DNA of 42,321 bases, from NCBI GenBank assembly GCA_019639015.1, contig JAHBSS010000013.1, positions 1 to 42,321 on the forward strand, in the 5' to 3' direction. Position numbers and translations under genes: made by a program. The notes under the pieces are model-generated. The model saw only the letters and a list, made by a program, of their open reading frames with translations, ran no database searches and was not told where the DNA came from. Positions within the stretch are counted from its first letter, which is position 1; every line of letters begins with the position of its first letter. Below, piece by piece: positions 24,950 through 35,529 of this stretch. The stretch is from Cryobacterium sp. GTDB taxonomy: Bacteria > Actinomycetota > Actinomycetes > Actinomycetales > Microbacteriaceae.

Positions 24950-25306
24950 GTGTTATTCCGAGTTGATCCGAATTCAGGGGTCTCACTGTTCGATCAGTTG
25001 GCTGGGAGTATTCGGGCGGCAGCTATTGCAGGCAAAGTAAAGCGAGGCGAACGGTTACCACCTGCTCGAGAACTGGCGGCATCCCTCGAAATAAATGTGC
25101 ACACGGTGTTGCGGGCATACCAAATGCTTCGAGACGAAGGCTTAGTTGACTTGCGCCCGGGTCGTGGGGCAATTGTGACGGCCACGAATGTCGAAGACTA
25201 CCAAACGTTCAATTCGGCAATGCGGGAACTGATCGACGAAGCAAAGCGGCTAGGTATTCCACCGAATGCGTTAGCGGCCCAAATTAGAGAGGCATACAGT
25301 GAATAG
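24950..25306 (+). CDS. GntR-family (YtrA subfamily) transcriptional regulator
   Basis: 118-residue short GntR protein: winged helix (about 1-75, LFDQLAGSIRAAAIAGKVKRGERLPPARELAASLEINVHTVLRAYQMLRDEGLV) and a brief C-terminal dimerisation helix, the YtrA form with no ligand domain. GTG start at 24950 lies 12 bases after the TetR stop, with no clear ribosome site. The 3' end overlaps the DUF1648 gene by eight bases. YtrA regulators usually control the membrane genes they overlap. Confidence 0.88.
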   Translation: MLFRVDPNSGVSLFDQLAGSIRAAAIAGKVKRGERLPPARELAASLEINVHTVLRAYQMLRDEGLVDLRPGRGAIVTATNVEDYQTFNSAMRELIDEAKRLGIPPNALAAQIREAYSE

Positions 25307-26315
25307 CCCTACGGCAGCATCAACAACTAAGCTGCGAATCTTGATCGTCGGGGTGCTCATCCCTCTAATTTTCGCAACGACGAGTTTGAGCGTTATGTAC
25401 TCTTGGCTTCCGGAATTACCGGATCCAATAGCAGTGCACTGGAGCGGTGCAGGTGCCGATGGATTCGGCGCGGCTCTTTCGTTCATTTTGGTTCCATTCT
25501 TTGTAACTCTCATTTATGCGGTATTCGTTTTCGTCGCAACACGAAAGCTCTCGAAGAGTGGCCGACCGAGTTGGAATCAGAAATTCATTACGGTCATAGC
25601 TGTTTGGCTAAGCTCGATGCTTTCAATTAGTTTTCTGGGCTCAACATTCGTGCAGCGTGGCTTGCAATCGGCCACCCAAGCACCAGACACATGGACGTAT
25701 CTACTGTTGGGTGCAGGCGTCGGGTTAGCGTTGTCAACCGCGGGTTGGTTTTTCCTTCCGAGATGGGAGAACTTGCCGCTTGAGTCAATCACGCCAAACT
25801 CGGTCGTTGAGATCGAGCCGGGCGAGCGCGTCACCTGGATGAAAATGACGCGAATTGGATGGGCGGGCATTTCGGTAATGGCGTTCGCGGTCGCAGTTTC
25901 ATTGACCGCATTGGTTCTGGTGACAGTCGCAGGGAGAATGATTTGGGTTTCGGTTGCCGTACTTTGCTTCATCGTGATTCTTGTGCTGACTAACACTTGG
26001 TGGTGGATTTGCGCAGATCATCGCGGTTTATTGGTTCACGGCATCCTTGGCTGGCCGAGGACTTCGATTCCGCTTTCCGATATTCGATCTGTTCAGGTTG
26101 TACAAGTAAACGCGACTAGGGATTTCGGGGGTTGGGGTTGGCGTTGGGCAGGTAACGGCAGAAGCGGTGTGATTTTGAAGTCCGGTCCCGCTCTTGAAGT
26201 GACACGATCGAGCGGTAAGCGCTTTGTAATCACGACCGATGATGCCGAAACGGCCGCGGGGGTACTTGCGGGGCTCTTGGCCGAGTCGAGTAGCTCCAAC
26301 CGCACAACCCATTGA
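25299..26315 (+). CDS. DUF1648 integral membrane protein
   Basis: 338 residues with about six membrane segments. The N-terminal DUF1648 signature is clear (LPELPDPIAVHWSGAGADGFG, residues 38-58). The C-terminal third is a soluble domain with GWPRTSIPLSDIRSVQVVQVN and GGWGWRW, followed by a predicted strand and helix region of the kind that follows such membrane parts (PH-like). Coupled to the YtrA-type regulator, the frequent gntR-DUF1648 pair in Gram-positive bacteria. Function unknown; envelope stress or sporulation-immunity roles are known only for distant relatives. Confidence 0.85.
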   Translation: MNSPTAASTTKLRILIVGVLIPLIFATTSLSVMYSWLPELPDPIAVHWSGAGADGFGAALSFILVPFFVTLIYAVFVFVATRKLSKSGRPSWNQKFITVIAVWLSSMLSISFLGSTFVQRGLQSATQAPDTWTYLLLGAGVGLALSTAGWFFLPRWENLPLESITPNSVVEIEPGERVTWMKMTRIGWAGISVMAFAVAVSLTALVLVTVAGRMIWVSVAVLCFIVILVLTNTWWWICADHRGLLVHGILGWPRTSIPLSDIRSVQVVQVNATRDFGGWGWRWAGNGRSGVILKSGPALEVTRSSGKRFVITTDDAETAAGVLAGLLAESSSSNRTTH

Positions 26316-26329
26316 AGTTTCAAAGCTAG

Positions 26330-26552
26330 AATTGTGGAACAGACATTGATCCGGTCATCACCGGGGAGTTGCCGGAAGAACAGTTGATTCAAATACCGAA
26401 CTATTGCGGGTTTTGATTCAACCAATTAGAACCGGACGAGTGGGTGCGTTAAGCCTGAAATTGAGTGGTGCAGTCGGAACAAAGCGACCGCACAAGCGAG
26501 GTGGTACCGCGGCGAAAGTCGCCCTCGTGTGAATTGAAGCACGAGGAGAATC
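26330..26552 (+). promoter_or_regulatory. Translational T-box riboswitch of ileS
   Basis: Actinobacterial ileS-type T-box. Short stem I, CCGGT-CATC-ACCGG (26351-26364), exposes the isoleucine specifier ATC at 26357-26359. The T-box core GGTGGTACCGCGGCGAAAGT (26500-26519) binds the uncharged tRNA end. The sequestering stem CCTCGTG (26523-26529) with CACGAGG (26540-26546) hides the GAGGAG ribosome site of ileS. Uncharged tRNA-Ile should open it, so control is translational. A likely -10 TAGAAT lies at 26327-26332; no good -35. Confidence 0.93.
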
Positions 26553-29500
26553 ATGACTTACCCGAAGCAGAGCGGAAACGAGCCGCGCGAACCTCTAACG
26601 CCTAGCCCAAAGTTTCCCGCGATCGAAAAGCAGATTCTGCAGTTTTGGGGTAAGGACGACACGTTTCGCGCATCCGTTGCTCAACGCGAAGGATCACCGG
26701 AGTGGGTGTTTTATGACGGGCCACCATTCGCTAACGGGTTACCGCATTATGGTCACTTACTCACCGGTTACGCGAAAGACTTGTTCCCGCGATTCCAGAC
26801 GATGCGCGGCAAGCAAGTACACCGCCGCTTCGGTTGGGACACTCATGGGCTGCCTGCCGAACTTGAAGCCGAACGTCAACTCGGGCTCACAGACAAGAGC
26901 CAAATCGAAGAAATGGGAATTGCGGCATTCAATCGAACCGTGCGTGAATCAGTGCTCAAGTACACGAAAGAGTGGGAAGAGTATGTCACGAGAATGGCGA
27001 GATGGGTTGACTTCGAAAATGATTACAAGACTCTAGATGTCACGTTTATGGAGTCGGTAATTTGGGGCTTCAAACAGCTTTTTGACAAGGGGCTGGCATA
27101 CGAAGGCTATCGAGTGCTGCCCTATTGCTGGCGCGACCAAACACCGCTGTCGAACCATGAATTGCGCATGGACGACGATGTTTACAAGTCTCGTCAAGAT
27201 CAAACGGTCACGGTCACCTTCCCGTTGATCGGAGAGACCGCCGCGAGGCTCGACCTCGAAGGTGTACTAGCACTTGCTTGGACAACTACACCTTGGACTC
27301 TTCCCACGAATGAAGCGCTCGCGGTTGGCCCGGAAATCGAATACTCCGTGTTGGCTGCCCTTGATGGCTCAGCAAAGTATTTATTGGCTACGGAGACGAT
27401 CGGTTCGTATTTCAAAGAGCTTGGATATTCAGACAAAGCCGCAGCCTTAGAAGCGGTATCGAGGACGATCAAGGGCTCGGAATTGGCCGGCATCAAATAC
27501 CAAAGACTTTGGGACTTCTATGCCGATGCCGAAAAATACGGAACTCAGAATGCTTGGCAGATTCTCGTCGCCGATTATGTCGCCACCGGAGAAGGCACGG
27601 GGATTGTGCATCAATCGCCTGCATACGGTGAGGATGACCAAATAGTTTGTGCTGAAGCGGGTATCCCAGTCGTGCTTTCGGTCGATGAGGGTGGAAAGTT
27701 CTTGCCGGAAGTCGAAATCGTGAAGGGCCTTCAAGTATTTGAAGCGAACCCGATCCTGATCAAACAACTTCGCTCAATGGGGCGCCTGCTCAAAGTTGCA
27801 AGTTACGAACACAGCTATCCGCACTGTTGGAGGTGCCGCAACCCGCTCATCTACAAAGCGGTTTCCAGTTGGTTTGTGAAAGTCCCCGAGTTTCGGGATC
27901 GCATGGGCGAGTTGAATCAGCAAATCAACTGGGTGCCAGAGAACGTCAAGGACGGCCAGTTTGGCAAGTGGCTTTCAAACGCCCGCGATTGGTCTATTTC
28001 AAGAAACCGATATTGGGGTTCGCCAATCCCGATCTGGAAAAGCGATGATCCGAACTTTCCAAGGGTTGAGGTTTACGGCTCACTCGAAGAGATCGAGAAA
28101 GCGTTTGGCAGACTTCCGGTAAACGAGCAAGGAGAGCCGGATCTGCATCGCCCGTACATCGACGACCTTGTACGGCCGAACCCGGATGATCCGAGCGGGA
28201 AAGCCATGATGCGCCGGATCACGGACGTTTTGGATGTTTGGTTCGACTCTGGCTCCATGCCCTTCGCGCAAGTGCACTATCCATTCGAGAATCGCGAATG
28301 GTTTGACACGCATAACCCGTGCGACTTCATTGTCGAATACATTGGGCAAACTCGCGGATGGTTTTACACGTTACATGTACTGGCCACCGCTATATTCGAT
28401 CGGCCGGCGTTCCGAAACGTACTTAGCCATGGGATTGTGCTCGGCAACGACGGTCAAAAAATGTCTAAGAGTCTTCGAAATTATCCGGATGTAAACGAGG
28501 TGTTCGACCGGGACGGCGCGGATGCAATGCGCTGGTTCCTAATGTCGTCTTCAGTAATCCGAGGCGGAAACTTGGTCGTCACTGAGGAAGGAATCCGCTC
28601 AGGAGTCAGGGAGTTCTTGCTCCCACTTTGGAGTACCTATTATTTCTTCGCCCTTTACGCGAATGCAGCTGGTGGTTATGAAGCACACTGGCGTACCGAT
28701 TCGGATCATGAATTGGATCGCTATTTGTTGGCTAAGACTCGCCAACTGATTGAAGGAGTCAGTGCTGACCTTGAAGCACTTGATGCGCCGATGGCTGCGG
28801 ACAAGCTTCGTGATTTCGCCGATGTATTGACGAACTGGTACGTGCGTCGAACGCGCGACAGGTTCTGGGCTGGAGACGATAAACGCGCCTTCGACACTCT
28901 TTACACGGTATTAGAGACGCTGTGTCGACTAGCCGCGCCCCTCGCACCACTTGTGACCGAAGAAGTTTGGAAGTCATTAACGGCAGGGCGAAGCGTGCAC
29001 TTGGAAGACTGGCCAGATGCGCAGTCGTTTCCCGCAGACAGTGCCCTAGTCGAAGCGATGGACCGCGTGCGCGAATTGGCTTCCGCTGGACTTGCGCTTC
29101 GCAAAGCGACGGGAAAGAGGGTTCGCTTGCCTCTGCCGAAACTGACGGTGGTTGGCCAGACCGAGTCGGCAGCCGCGTTCACTGGAATCCTTGAAGAGGA
29201 ACTGAATCTCAAGAGTGTTGTGTTCGCACCACTCGAAGAAGACAGTTTGGCGAGCTACGGCATCTCACGAAAACTTTCTGTGAACGCCCGAACACTTGGG
29301 CCAAGGATCGGCAAAGACGTTCAACGGGTGATCCAGGCATCCAAGGCTGGCGATTGGAGTGTGGCCAAACAGCGAGTTATCGCCGGTGGTGTCGAGCTAT
29401 TGGACGGGGAGTTCGACCTGGTTCTCGAGGCGAGCGATCCGGATGCCGCAGTTTCGTTCCTAGCAGACGGCAGTTTCGTCGTGCTGGACACCCACACGAA

Positions 29501-29852
29501 TGCGGAACTCGAGGCTGAAGGTTTGGCGCGAGATATCATCCGGGCAGTTCAGGAGTCCAGGCGTTCTGCTGGCTTGGATGTGAGTGATCGCATTTGGTTG
29601 AAGCTCACGTTTGGTTCAAGTGACGAAGCCAAAGCGCTCGAGGCGCACAGCGAGATGTTTTCGGCGGAAACCCTCGCAACTCAAGTAAGTTTCGAAGTTT
29701 CGGACCTCGATGCAGTCGAGATAGAAAGTCTTGATTCTCAGGGGGTGTCGCGGGACAATGCTACGGAATTTCGCACTCTAGTGAGTGCGGGGGAGTATTC
29801 AAATGCGTCACCTGTGCTTATTGAGATTGCTCGTAAGGGATTGAATGACTGA
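26553..29852 (+). CDS. ileS: Isoleucyl-tRNA synthetase
   Basis: Charges tRNA-Ile and edits valine. 1099 residues, the long form common in actinobacteria and close to the eukaryotic/archaeal-like type that is usually mupirocin-tolerant (inference from length and motifs). HIGH motif HYGH at 65-68 ([12 protein letters not shown]), editing domain with [12 protein letters not shown], tryptophan-rich [16 protein letters not shown] at 636-640 ([11 protein letters not shown]), and an anticodon-binding C-terminal half. ATG at 26553 follows the T-box with GAGGAG four bases upstream. The last codons overlap folC by eight bases. Confidence 0.97.
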   Translation: MTYPKQSGNEPREPLTPSPKFPAIEKQILQFWGKDDTFRASVAQREGSPEWVFYDGPPFANGLPHYGHLLTGYAKDLFPRFQTMRGKQVHRRFGWDTHGLPAELEAERQLGLTDKSQIEEMGIAAFNRTVRESVLKYTKEWEEYVTRMARWVDFENDYKTLDVTFMESVIWGFKQLFDKGLAYEGYRVLPYCWRDQTPLSNHELRMDDDVYKSRQDQTVTVTFPLIGETAARLDLEGVLALAWTTTPWTLPTNEALAVGPEIEYSVLAALDGSAKYLLATETIGSYFKELGYSDKAAALEAVSRTIKGSELAGIKYQRLWDFYADAEKYGTQNAWQILVADYVATGEGTGIVHQSPAYGEDDQIVCAEAGIPVVLSVDEGGKFLPEVEIVKGLQVFEANPILIKQLRSMGRLLKVASYEHSYPHCWRCRNPLIYKAVSSWFVKVPEFRDRMGELNQQINWVPENVKDGQFGKWLSNARDWSISRNRYWGSPIPIWKSDDPNFPRVEVYGSLEEIEKAFGRLPVNEQGEPDLHRPYIDDLVRPNPDDPSGKAMMRRITDVLDVWFDSGSMPFAQVHYPFENREWFDTHNPCDFIVEYIGQTRGWFYTLHVLATAIFDRPAFRNVLSHGIVLGNDGQKMSKSLRNYPDVNEVFDRDGADAMRWFLMSSSVIRGGNLVVTEEGIRSGVREFLLPLWSTYYFFALYANAAGGYEAHWRTDSDHELDRYLLAKTRQLIEGVSADLEALDAPMAADKLRDFADVLTNWYVRRTRDRFWAGDDKRAFDTLYTVLETLCRLAAPLAPLVTEEVWKSLTAGRSVHLEDWPDAQSFPADSALVEAMDRVRELASAGLALRKATGKRVRLPLPKLTVVGQTESAAAFTGILEEELNLKSVVFAPLEEDSLASYGISRKLSVNARTLGPRIGKDVQRVIQASKAGDWSVAKQRVIAGGVELLDGEFDLVLEASDPDAAVSFLADGSFVVLDTHTNAELEAEGLARDIIRAVQESRRSAGLDVSDRIWLKLTFGSSDEAKALEAHSEMFSAETLATQVSFEVSDLDAVEIESLDSQGVSRDNATEFRTLVSAGEYSNASPVLIEIARKGLND

Positions 29853-31212
29853 AACCGAATCTTCAAGTGCCGATCGTGAAGGCGCGCAGAAGGTATACCA
29901 AGAACTGCTATCTCGCGTTGGAGAGTCGGCTCCAAGGCCTCGATTGGAGCCAACTAGAAAGCTTGTATCTCTAATTGGTGACCCGCAAGATTCGTTTCCG
30001 TTCATTCATGTCACGGGAACCAACGGTAAGACAAGTACTAGCCGAATAGCCGCAAGCATCTTGCGTGCGCACGGATTGCGAACCGGGTTGCTTACTAGCC
30101 CTCACCTTGTCCGAGTGAACGAGCGGATCATGATTGATGGCGAACCGATCTCCGATTTCGCCCTAGTTTCGAATTGGAATGACATCCGTCCATATCTTCA
30201 AATCGTTGATGAAGAACTTGTTCGTGACGGCCAAGAACCAATTACCTACTTTGAAGCGTTGACCGCGCTCGCGTTCGCAAGTTTTGCTGACGCACCCGTC
30301 GATGTTGCAGTAATCGAGGTCGGCATGGGTGGTGAGTGGGATTCCACAAACGTTGGGGATGGCAAGGTCGCGGTATTCACTCCGATCGCGCTGGATCATG
30401 TTCACCGGCTCGGCAACACAGTGGCAAAGATAGCCACAACAAAGGCGGGCATAATCAAACCCGACGCGCGGGTTGTGTCGGCCAAGCAAGAAGAAGAAGC
30501 GCTTGCGGCAATCGGTCAAGCCGCTGCCTTGAATGAAGCGAGTCTCGCGGTTGAAGGCGATCAGTTTTCGCTAATTTCCACAAGAGTCGCCGTTGGCGGT
30601 CAACAGATTTCGGTTAGAGGAATTGCTGGCGAATATCTTGATCTTTTCCTTCCGCTGTTCGGTGACCATCAAGCGTCGAACGCAACGGTAGCGATCGCAG
30701 CAGTTGAGTCATTCCTTGGAGGTGGTTCGCAACCAATTCGCAGGGAACTTCTCGAACAGGGCTTGGCAAATTCGACTTCCCCCGGACGGATGCAAATTTT
30801 GGGAAGAACCCCAACCGTCGTGATCGATGCGGCCCATAATCCGCATGGTGCAAAGGCGTTGGCTTCCTCACTTCGCAAATATTTCGATTTCGACGAACTT
30901 GTCTTGGTCATGGGCATTCTTTCGGACAAGGATGCCCACGGGATTGTTGATGCTCTAGCGCCTCTTGCGAGTCATATAAATGTCACTCAGTCACATTCCG
31001 ATCGCGCGATCTCGGCAACGGAACTCAACGACCAGGTCGGTGCTTGGACGAGTGGAGTTGAGCACCGCAACTTCAATACCCTGGATGAAGCGCTCACCGA
31101 CGCACGAGAGTGGGCAGCGGCTAGTCCGTCGAGAATCGTTCTTGTAACGGGGTCTATAACCCTCATCGGCGAAGCGATTGAATTGGCACAAGCTCAAGGT
31201 TGGAAGCAATGA
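29845..31212 (+). CDS. folC: Dihydrofolate synthase / folylpolyglutamate synthase
   Basis: Adds glutamate to dihydropteroate and to folates. 455 residues of the Mur-ligase-like fold: P-loop GTNGKTS at 58-64 ([13 protein letters not shown]), the folate-binding loop [11 protein letters not shown], the catalytic [12 protein letters not shown] motif, and C-terminal domain with [12 protein letters not shown]. The ATG lies inside the end of ileS, so the two are translated in tandem. Order ileS-folC-DUF4233-ndk is standard for actinobacteria. Confidence 0.96.
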   Translation: MTETESSSADREGAQKVYQELLSRVGESAPRPRLEPTRKLVSLIGDPQDSFPFIHVTGTNGKTSTSRIAASILRAHGLRTGLLTSPHLVRVNERIMIDGEPISDFALVSNWNDIRPYLQIVDEELVRDGQEPITYFEALTALAFASFADAPVDVAVIEVGMGGEWDSTNVGDGKVAVFTPIALDHVHRLGNTVAKIATTKAGIIKPDARVVSAKQEEEALAAIGQAAALNEASLAVEGDQFSLISTRVAVGGQQISVRGIAGEYLDLFLPLFGDHQASNATVAIAAVESFLGGGSQPIRRELLEQGLANSTSPGRMQILGRTPTVVIDAAHNPHGAKALASSLRKYFDFDELVLVMGILSDKDAHGIVDALAPLASHINVTQSHSDRAISATELNDQVGAWTSGVEHRNFNTLDEALTDAREWAAASPSRIVLVTGSITLIGEAIELAQAQGWKQ

Positions 31213-31619
31213 CGAATCAGGTTGAAAGCATTCCGCAAGAGTCACCCAAGCGAAAACTCAAGCGAGAAAAAACCGCGACCGAATCTTTGCTAAGCATTGC
31301 GCTTGCCATGGAATTAGCGCTCATGTTCTTCGTCGGAATTACGGCATTCGGTCTTCAAGCGTTACCAGCGGGGATCGCTCTTGGCGGCGGGGCGATAATG
31401 ATTGCCGTATTCTTCATTGCGTCACGACTCACCCGAACCGGTTTCGGAATTGGACTTGGATTTGCTCTTCAAGCGCTTCTCATTTTGACCGGGATAGTTC
31501 TGCCCCAAATGTTCGGAATCGGTTTCGGTTTTGCCGTGCTTTACACGCTCTGTTACATAAAAGGGCGCAGTCTTGACCGACAGAAACTTCAACACTTGCA
31601 ATCGGAGGAAGAATCATGA
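31209..31619 (+). CDS. DUF4233 membrane protein
   Basis: 136 residues: a charged N-terminus (to about 30) then four hydrophobic segments (LSIALAMELALMFFVGITAF, ALGGGAIMIAVFFIAS, GLGFALQALLILTGIVLP, FGFAVLYTLCYI), the DUF4233 pattern. It always sits between folC and ndk in actinobacteria. ATG overlaps the folC stop (ATGA); the upstream frame extension to 31200 begins with TTG inside folC and is not needed. Its stop overlaps the ndk ATG by four bases. Function unknown. Confidence 0.88.
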   Translation: MTNQVESIPQESPKRKLKREKTATESLLSIALAMELALMFFVGITAFGLQALPAGIALGGGAIMIAVFFIASRLTRTGFGIGLGFALQALLILTGIVLPQMFGIGFGFAVLYTLCYIKGRSLDRQKLQHLQSEEES

Positions 31620-32038
31620 CAGCTCCAATCGAAGAGACGCTCGTTCTAGTAAAACCTGACGGGGTTGCCAGGAGTTTGACTGGCGAGATCCTGAGACGAA
31701 TTGAGGCAAAGGGGTATCAACTTGTCGATATTCGCCTAGTCCACGCTGATCGAGAAATGTTGTCAAAACATTACGAAGAACATCAAGGCAAACCGTTCTA
31801 TGAGCCGTTAGTCGAGTTCATGGAGAGCGGCCCCGTCGTTGCAATGAGAATTGCGGGCAATCGCGTTATTGAAGGTTTCCGGATGCTCGCCGGAACTACT
31901 GACCCGTCCACCGCAGCGCCCGGCACGATTCGAGGCGATTTGGGTCGGGATTGGGGGTTGGCGGTTCAACAAAACTTGGTACACGGTTCCGACTCACAAG
32001 AGTCAGCGGCTCGTGAACTTGCGCTTTGGTTTGGTTGA
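31616..32038 (+). CDS. ndk: Nucleoside diphosphate kinase
   Basis: Transfers the gamma phosphate from ATP to other NDPs through a phosphohistidine. 140 residues with all signatures: ETLVLVKPDGVAR at the start, GNRVIEGFRMLAGTTDP, and the active-site histidine H123 in QNLVHGSDS. ATG overlaps the DUF4233 stop, ribosome site AGGAAGA seven bases upstream. Last gene of the ileS operon; the convergent VKOR gene begins its stop three bases beyond. Confidence 0.97.
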   Translation: MTAPIEETLVLVKPDGVARSLTGEILRRIEAKGYQLVDIRLVHADREMLSKHYEEHQGKPFYEPLVEFMESGPVVAMRIAGNRVIEGFRMLAGTTDPSTAAPGTIRGDLGRDWGLAVQQNLVHGSDSQESAARELALWFG

Positions 32039-32041
32039 GCA

Positions 32042-32644
32042 TCAACTGATAAAACTCAGTACGTCGAGTCGTATTTGTGCGATGACGGCGACGATCAAGT
32101 AACTGACGATCGTGATCATTGGGACCCACCCAAATGCCTTTGCGAAAAACCTCTGTGCGCTTCGCCCCGAGGGGATAGTCCCGGTAGCCAAGTTTCTCAA
32201 CGTGACAGTCCAAAATAGCGGGATTGTTACACTCCAAACAACCATGCACCAAGGGCAGAGTGTTCCAAGGCTGAATATGCTTTGATAAATCAGCCAACAC
32301 ACAAACGCGAGCGCTCCAGCAACTCCGACGTTGAACAAGATCCAAAACCATCGAGCAAATTTAGCTCCCGCAATGATTCCAACTCCGACGGCGATCGGCG
32401 CGACAAAGCCGCCGAGTCCCAGTAGCGGATTTGGAAAACCAAACACCGATCCTTGCCAGGATTCAAGGTTTGCTCCGCACTGAACGACGATGCTGAAATC
32501 GCAACCGAGACTCGACCCCGGGTTCGTGAGTGTTTGAATCTTGGCAATCGTCAACTCCCAAGAAGCCCAGAACCCTATTGCGCCCGCGACGACAAGAAAT
32601 AGCGGGAGGATTAGCGAACTTTGGGTTTTATTAGTGTTAGGCAC
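32042..32644 (-). CDS. Vitamin K epoxide reductase (VKOR) family protein
   Basis: 200-residue integral membrane disulfide-forming enzyme that reoxidises a periplasmic-type DsbA using quinone. Four conserved cysteines are present: C48 and C56 in the outer loop (GCDFSIVVQCG) and the CPWC active site at 130-133, together with the conserved SVFGFPN and SLGTLCPWC contexts. About four or five membrane helices. Expected partner is a secreted DsbA, not found in the window; the cytosolic Rv2466c-like gene at the other end is not one. Divergent from rne across 215 bases. Confidence 0.92.
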   Translation of the reverse strand: MPNTNKTQSSLILPLFLVVAGAIGFWASWELTIAKIQTLTNPGSSLGCDFSIVVQCGANLESWQGSVFGFPNPLLGLGGFVAPIAVGVGIIAGAKFARWFWILFNVGVAGALAFVCWLIYQSIFSLGTLCPWCMVVWSVTIPLFWTVTLRNLATGTIPSGRSAQRFFAKAFGWVPMITIVSYLIVAVIAQIRLDVLSFIS

Positions 32645-32859
32645 GAAATAAATTATTTCAGGTGAAATATCGCTCTACGCGTACCGCATGAGATAATAGG
32701 TCAACCGGATCGGGCCGCGCCCGAAACGGTCTAAGAAAGCTTCCCGGTCATCGCGCCGGGTCACATGCACCATTGACGGTGTGGAAATTGCGTAATAACG
32801 CAGAGGATTTGCGGTTCGTCGAGAGTTCGATTTAACCGCCCGAGATTTTGCATTGACGG
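32645..32859. promoter_or_regulatory. Intergenic region before rne with two GC-rich hairpins
   Basis: 215 bases between the VKOR and rne starts. Contains TCGGGC-CGC-GCCCGA (32710-32724, perfect 6-bp stem) and CCCGG...CCGGG (32743-32760). Neither has a T-tract. They may form a structured rne 5' leader or protein-binding sites. The right end has no ribosome site near ATG 32860. No confident promoter was found. Confidence 0.4.
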
Positions 32860-35196
32860 ATGGCGCGGCCATTCGAAGATGCGGGGAGTGCACCAGAGAT
32901 GGTGGAAGAAACAGAAAATAAAAAAAGCAAGACTCCAGCGAAAGTTGCTGCGACAAAGAAAACGGCACCTAAGTCAGCGAAGTCCGCGGCGATCAAATCC
33001 AAGTCGGCGACCCTAGACCAGGGTTTGGTTCCGCAGGATGCCGAAGGATTCTCTGCGCCAAAGCGGGGGAGCTCTAAAGCCTCAAGTGCAACCAAGAAGA
33101 CGACGGTCGCGTCAAAGTCCAAAGCTGTAGCGAAAGAAACGACAAGCGAATCAGCCCCGAAGCAAGCTACTGCTATCGGGCTGTCGCCACTGTTCCAAGC
33201 TCCTGATCTGCCTACCGTCAGACCAGCTAAATCGAAGTCTGCAGAAAGCTCGGATGATCAAGGGAGTTCACTTCGACACCGTGCCAGAAGGCGAGCAGGT
33301 GAAGAAGGCGATGTAGCATCAACGAATCCCAACACGGTCGTAAAAGTTCGGCAACCACGCAAGGAACAGCAGGTTTCGACCGAACCTCAGAAGGTGAAAG
33401 GCTCTACAAGGCTAGAAGCCAAGAAGCAGCGCAGGCGCGACGGCAGGGATGCCGGAAGGCGTCGCACGATTATTACCGAAGCCGAGTTCTTGGCCAGGCG
33501 GGAAAGTGTCGATCGAGTTATGGTTGTGCGTTCCAACTCGGACCGCATCCAGATCGGTGTACTAGAAGATGGTGTTCTTGTTGAGCACTATGTGGCGCGC
33601 GCGCAAGAGGCTTCGCTAATCGGAAATGTTTACATCGGAAAAGTTCAAAATGTGCTTCCGAGCATGGAAGCCGCTTTTGTCGATATCGGGCGTGGGCGAA
33701 ACGCAGTCCTCTACTCCGGAGAGGTTGATTGGGATGCTGCCACCGAGGTCGCTAGTGAGAGCAAACAGCAACCCCGTCGGATTGAACTCGCACTAAAACC
33801 CGGCGATCGAGTACTGGTTCAAGTAACAAAAGACCCGGTTGGCCACAAGGGGGCGCGACTGACGAGTCAGGTCTCACTCCCCGGCAGATACCTCGTGTAC
33901 GTCCCAAACGGTTCCATGAATGGGATTTCGCGCAAACTACCCGATACGGAACGAACTCGTTTGAAGAAAATTCTCAAAGAGATCCTTCCCGAGAACGTCG
34001 GAGTGATCGTCCGAACAGCGGCAGAAGGCGCGAGTCAGGAACAGCTAACACTTGACGTGACCAGACTTGCCGCACAGTGGGACGAGATTAGTGCTGTCAC
34101 AGAATCAACCCCGGCTCCGGCGTTATTGCACAGCGAACCAGACTTGCTCATAAAGATCATCCGTGATGTGTTCAACGAAGACTTTCAGAAACTGGTTGTT
34201 TCGGGTGACGATGCAATGGCAACGATTCAAAGCTACTTGCGGTTGGTGGCACCGGACCTCGCCGAACGGGTTGAGCGATTCCAAGGAGATCGCGACGTAT
34301 TCGACGAATTCAGGGTTTCTGAGCAGATCGAGAAAGCGTTAGATCGAAAGGTTTGGCTGCCTTCCGGCGGATCACTGATTATTGACCGTACCGAGGCGAT
34401 GACCGTTATCGATGTGAACACAGGAAAATTCGTCGGTTCCGGTGGAAACCTCGAAGAGACGGTAACCAAGAACAATCTTGAAGCTGCCGAAGAGATAGTA
34501 AGGCAACTCCGCTTGCGGGACATTGGCGGAATCATCGTCGTGGACTTTATCGACATGGTTCTTGAGTCAAACCGTGATTTGGTCTTGCGAAGACTCATCG
34601 AGTGCCTTGCTAGAGACAGGACAAAGCATCAAGTAGCCGAAGTTACTTCGCTTGGCCTAGTCCAGATGACCAGAAAGAAGCTCGGGCTAGGGCTTGTGGA
34701 GTCATTCAGCGAACCCTGCGACATTTGCGGCGGCCGGGGGATAATCATTCACCACGACCCGGTATCAAAGCACAAATCCGCGGCTCATGATTCAAAGCGT
34801 TCGTCAGCAATTTCGGAGTCGTCGCATTCAAAGGCCACGAACGGTACGCATGCCATTACCGAGGACGTAAAGAATGCTCTGGCCAAGATTGCTGCAAGCA
34901 CCATTCCTACCAATAACGCTGACTCTTTGGCCCACGAATCAGAATCAGCCAACGAGATACCTGTAGCGCAATCGGGATCGGAATTTGGGCACGAAAGCGC
35001 GATTCCTGATTCCGTAGAAATTCTTGATATTCCTGTAAAACGCCGTGAGCGCGCACCAAGAAGGATTAGCGCGAAGGATGCTGAACAGCTTTTGGACTCC
35101 GTTCTCGACTCGCTTCCCGAGGGTGCTCCAGCCAAAAGCGCCGGCAGAAGGCCACGTCGGGCCAGTTCGGCAGACTTGAGTTTGCCGAACAGTTAG
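32860..35196 (+). CDS. rne: Ribonuclease E/G
   Basis: Endoribonuclease that begins mRNA decay and rRNA processing. 778 residues: a lysine/alanine-rich disordered N-terminal extension (about 1-200), then the catalytic core: S1 domain (NVYIGKVQNVLPSMEAAFVDIG), 5'-sensor and DNase I-like parts with the metal-binding DVNTGKFVGSGG and IIVVDFIDM aspartates, and the zinc-link CDICGGRG. A second disordered basic tail follows. ATG 32899 (GGGGAG ten bases upstream) is an alternative start. Stop overlaps the convergent DUF4031 gene by four bases. Actinobacterial RNase E has this disordered-arm architecture. Confidence 0.94.
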   Translation: MARPFEDAGSAPEMVEETENKKSKTPAKVAATKKTAPKSAKSAAIKSKSATLDQGLVPQDAEGFSAPKRGSSKASSATKKTTVASKSKAVAKETTSESAPKQATAIGLSPLFQAPDLPTVRPAKSKSAESSDDQGSSLRHRARRRAGEEGDVASTNPNTVVKVRQPRKEQQVSTEPQKVKGSTRLEAKKQRRRDGRDAGRRRTIITEAEFLARRESVDRVMVVRSNSDRIQIGVLEDGVLVEHYVARAQEASLIGNVYIGKVQNVLPSMEAAFVDIGRGRNAVLYSGEVDWDAATEVASESKQQPRRIELALKPGDRVLVQVTKDPVGHKGARLTSQVSLPGRYLVYVPNGSMNGISRKLPDTERTRLKKILKEILPENVGVIVRTAAEGASQEQLTLDVTRLAAQWDEISAVTESTPAPALLHSEPDLLIKIIRDVFNEDFQKLVVSGDDAMATIQSYLRLVAPDLAERVERFQGDRDVFDEFRVSEQIEKALDRKVWLPSGGSLIIDRTEAMTVIDVNTGKFVGSGGNLEETVTKNNLEAAEEIVRQLRLRDIGGIIVVDFIDMVLESNRDLVLRRLIECLARDRTKHQVAEVTSLGLVQMTRKKLGLGLVESFSEPCDICGGRGIIIHHDPVSKHKSAAHDSKRSSAISESSHSKATNGTHAITEDVKNALAKIAASTIPTNNADSLAHESESANEIPVAQSGSEFGHESAIPDSVEILDIPVKRRERAPRRISAKDAEQLLDSVLDSLPEGAPAKSAGRRPRRASSADLSLPNS

Positions 35197-35501
35197 GAGG
35201 AGATCTGACTGCCGGAACCGGATCGCATTTTGCGTTCCCGGCGCTCGCGTTGAGTTACCCTTAGCCCGCTCGATTTCAAGCGTTTTACAAGTTCTCGATT
35301 GCTCACAAGTAGTGCTCCCGCATTCACGAACTCCAAGTGGCGACTTGCCGGAATGTCGTAGTGATCAAGATCGAATGCTCGGGCGGGAAGCCCCACGGCA
35401 CTTGCGAATTCGTGAAGTTCTTCGAGAGATTCATCGCTCACAAGGTGAGCCCAAAGCGTGCCATGCGCAGGCCAGCGTGGCTCATCGATAAGAACCGTCA
35501 T
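35193..35501 (-). CDS. DUF4031 protein
   Basis: 102 residues from ATG 35501 (MTVLIDEPRWPAHGTLWAHLVSD), which is where DUF4031 proteins begin; the frame is open to 35600 but without further similarity. Conserved elements: WPAHGTLWAHL, ELHEFASAVGLPARAFDLDHYDIPA, and VSNRELVKRLKSSGLR. Weak ribosome site. Gene overlaps rne tail-to-tail by four bases and its start region faces the rplU promoter. Widely conserved in actinobacteria, function unknown. Confidence 0.85.
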   Translation of the reverse strand: MTVLIDEPRWPAHGTLWAHLVSDESLEELHEFASAVGLPARAFDLDHYDIPASRHLEFVNAGALLVSNRELVKRLKSSGLRVTQRERRERKMRSGSGSQISS

Positions 35502-35529
35502 GAAAGCGAGTCTAAACAAGAGCCTAAGT

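Noticed and set aside
32290-32547. Second ORF within VKOR
   Set aside because: Shadow frame; the VKOR frame has the four cysteines and the membrane segments.
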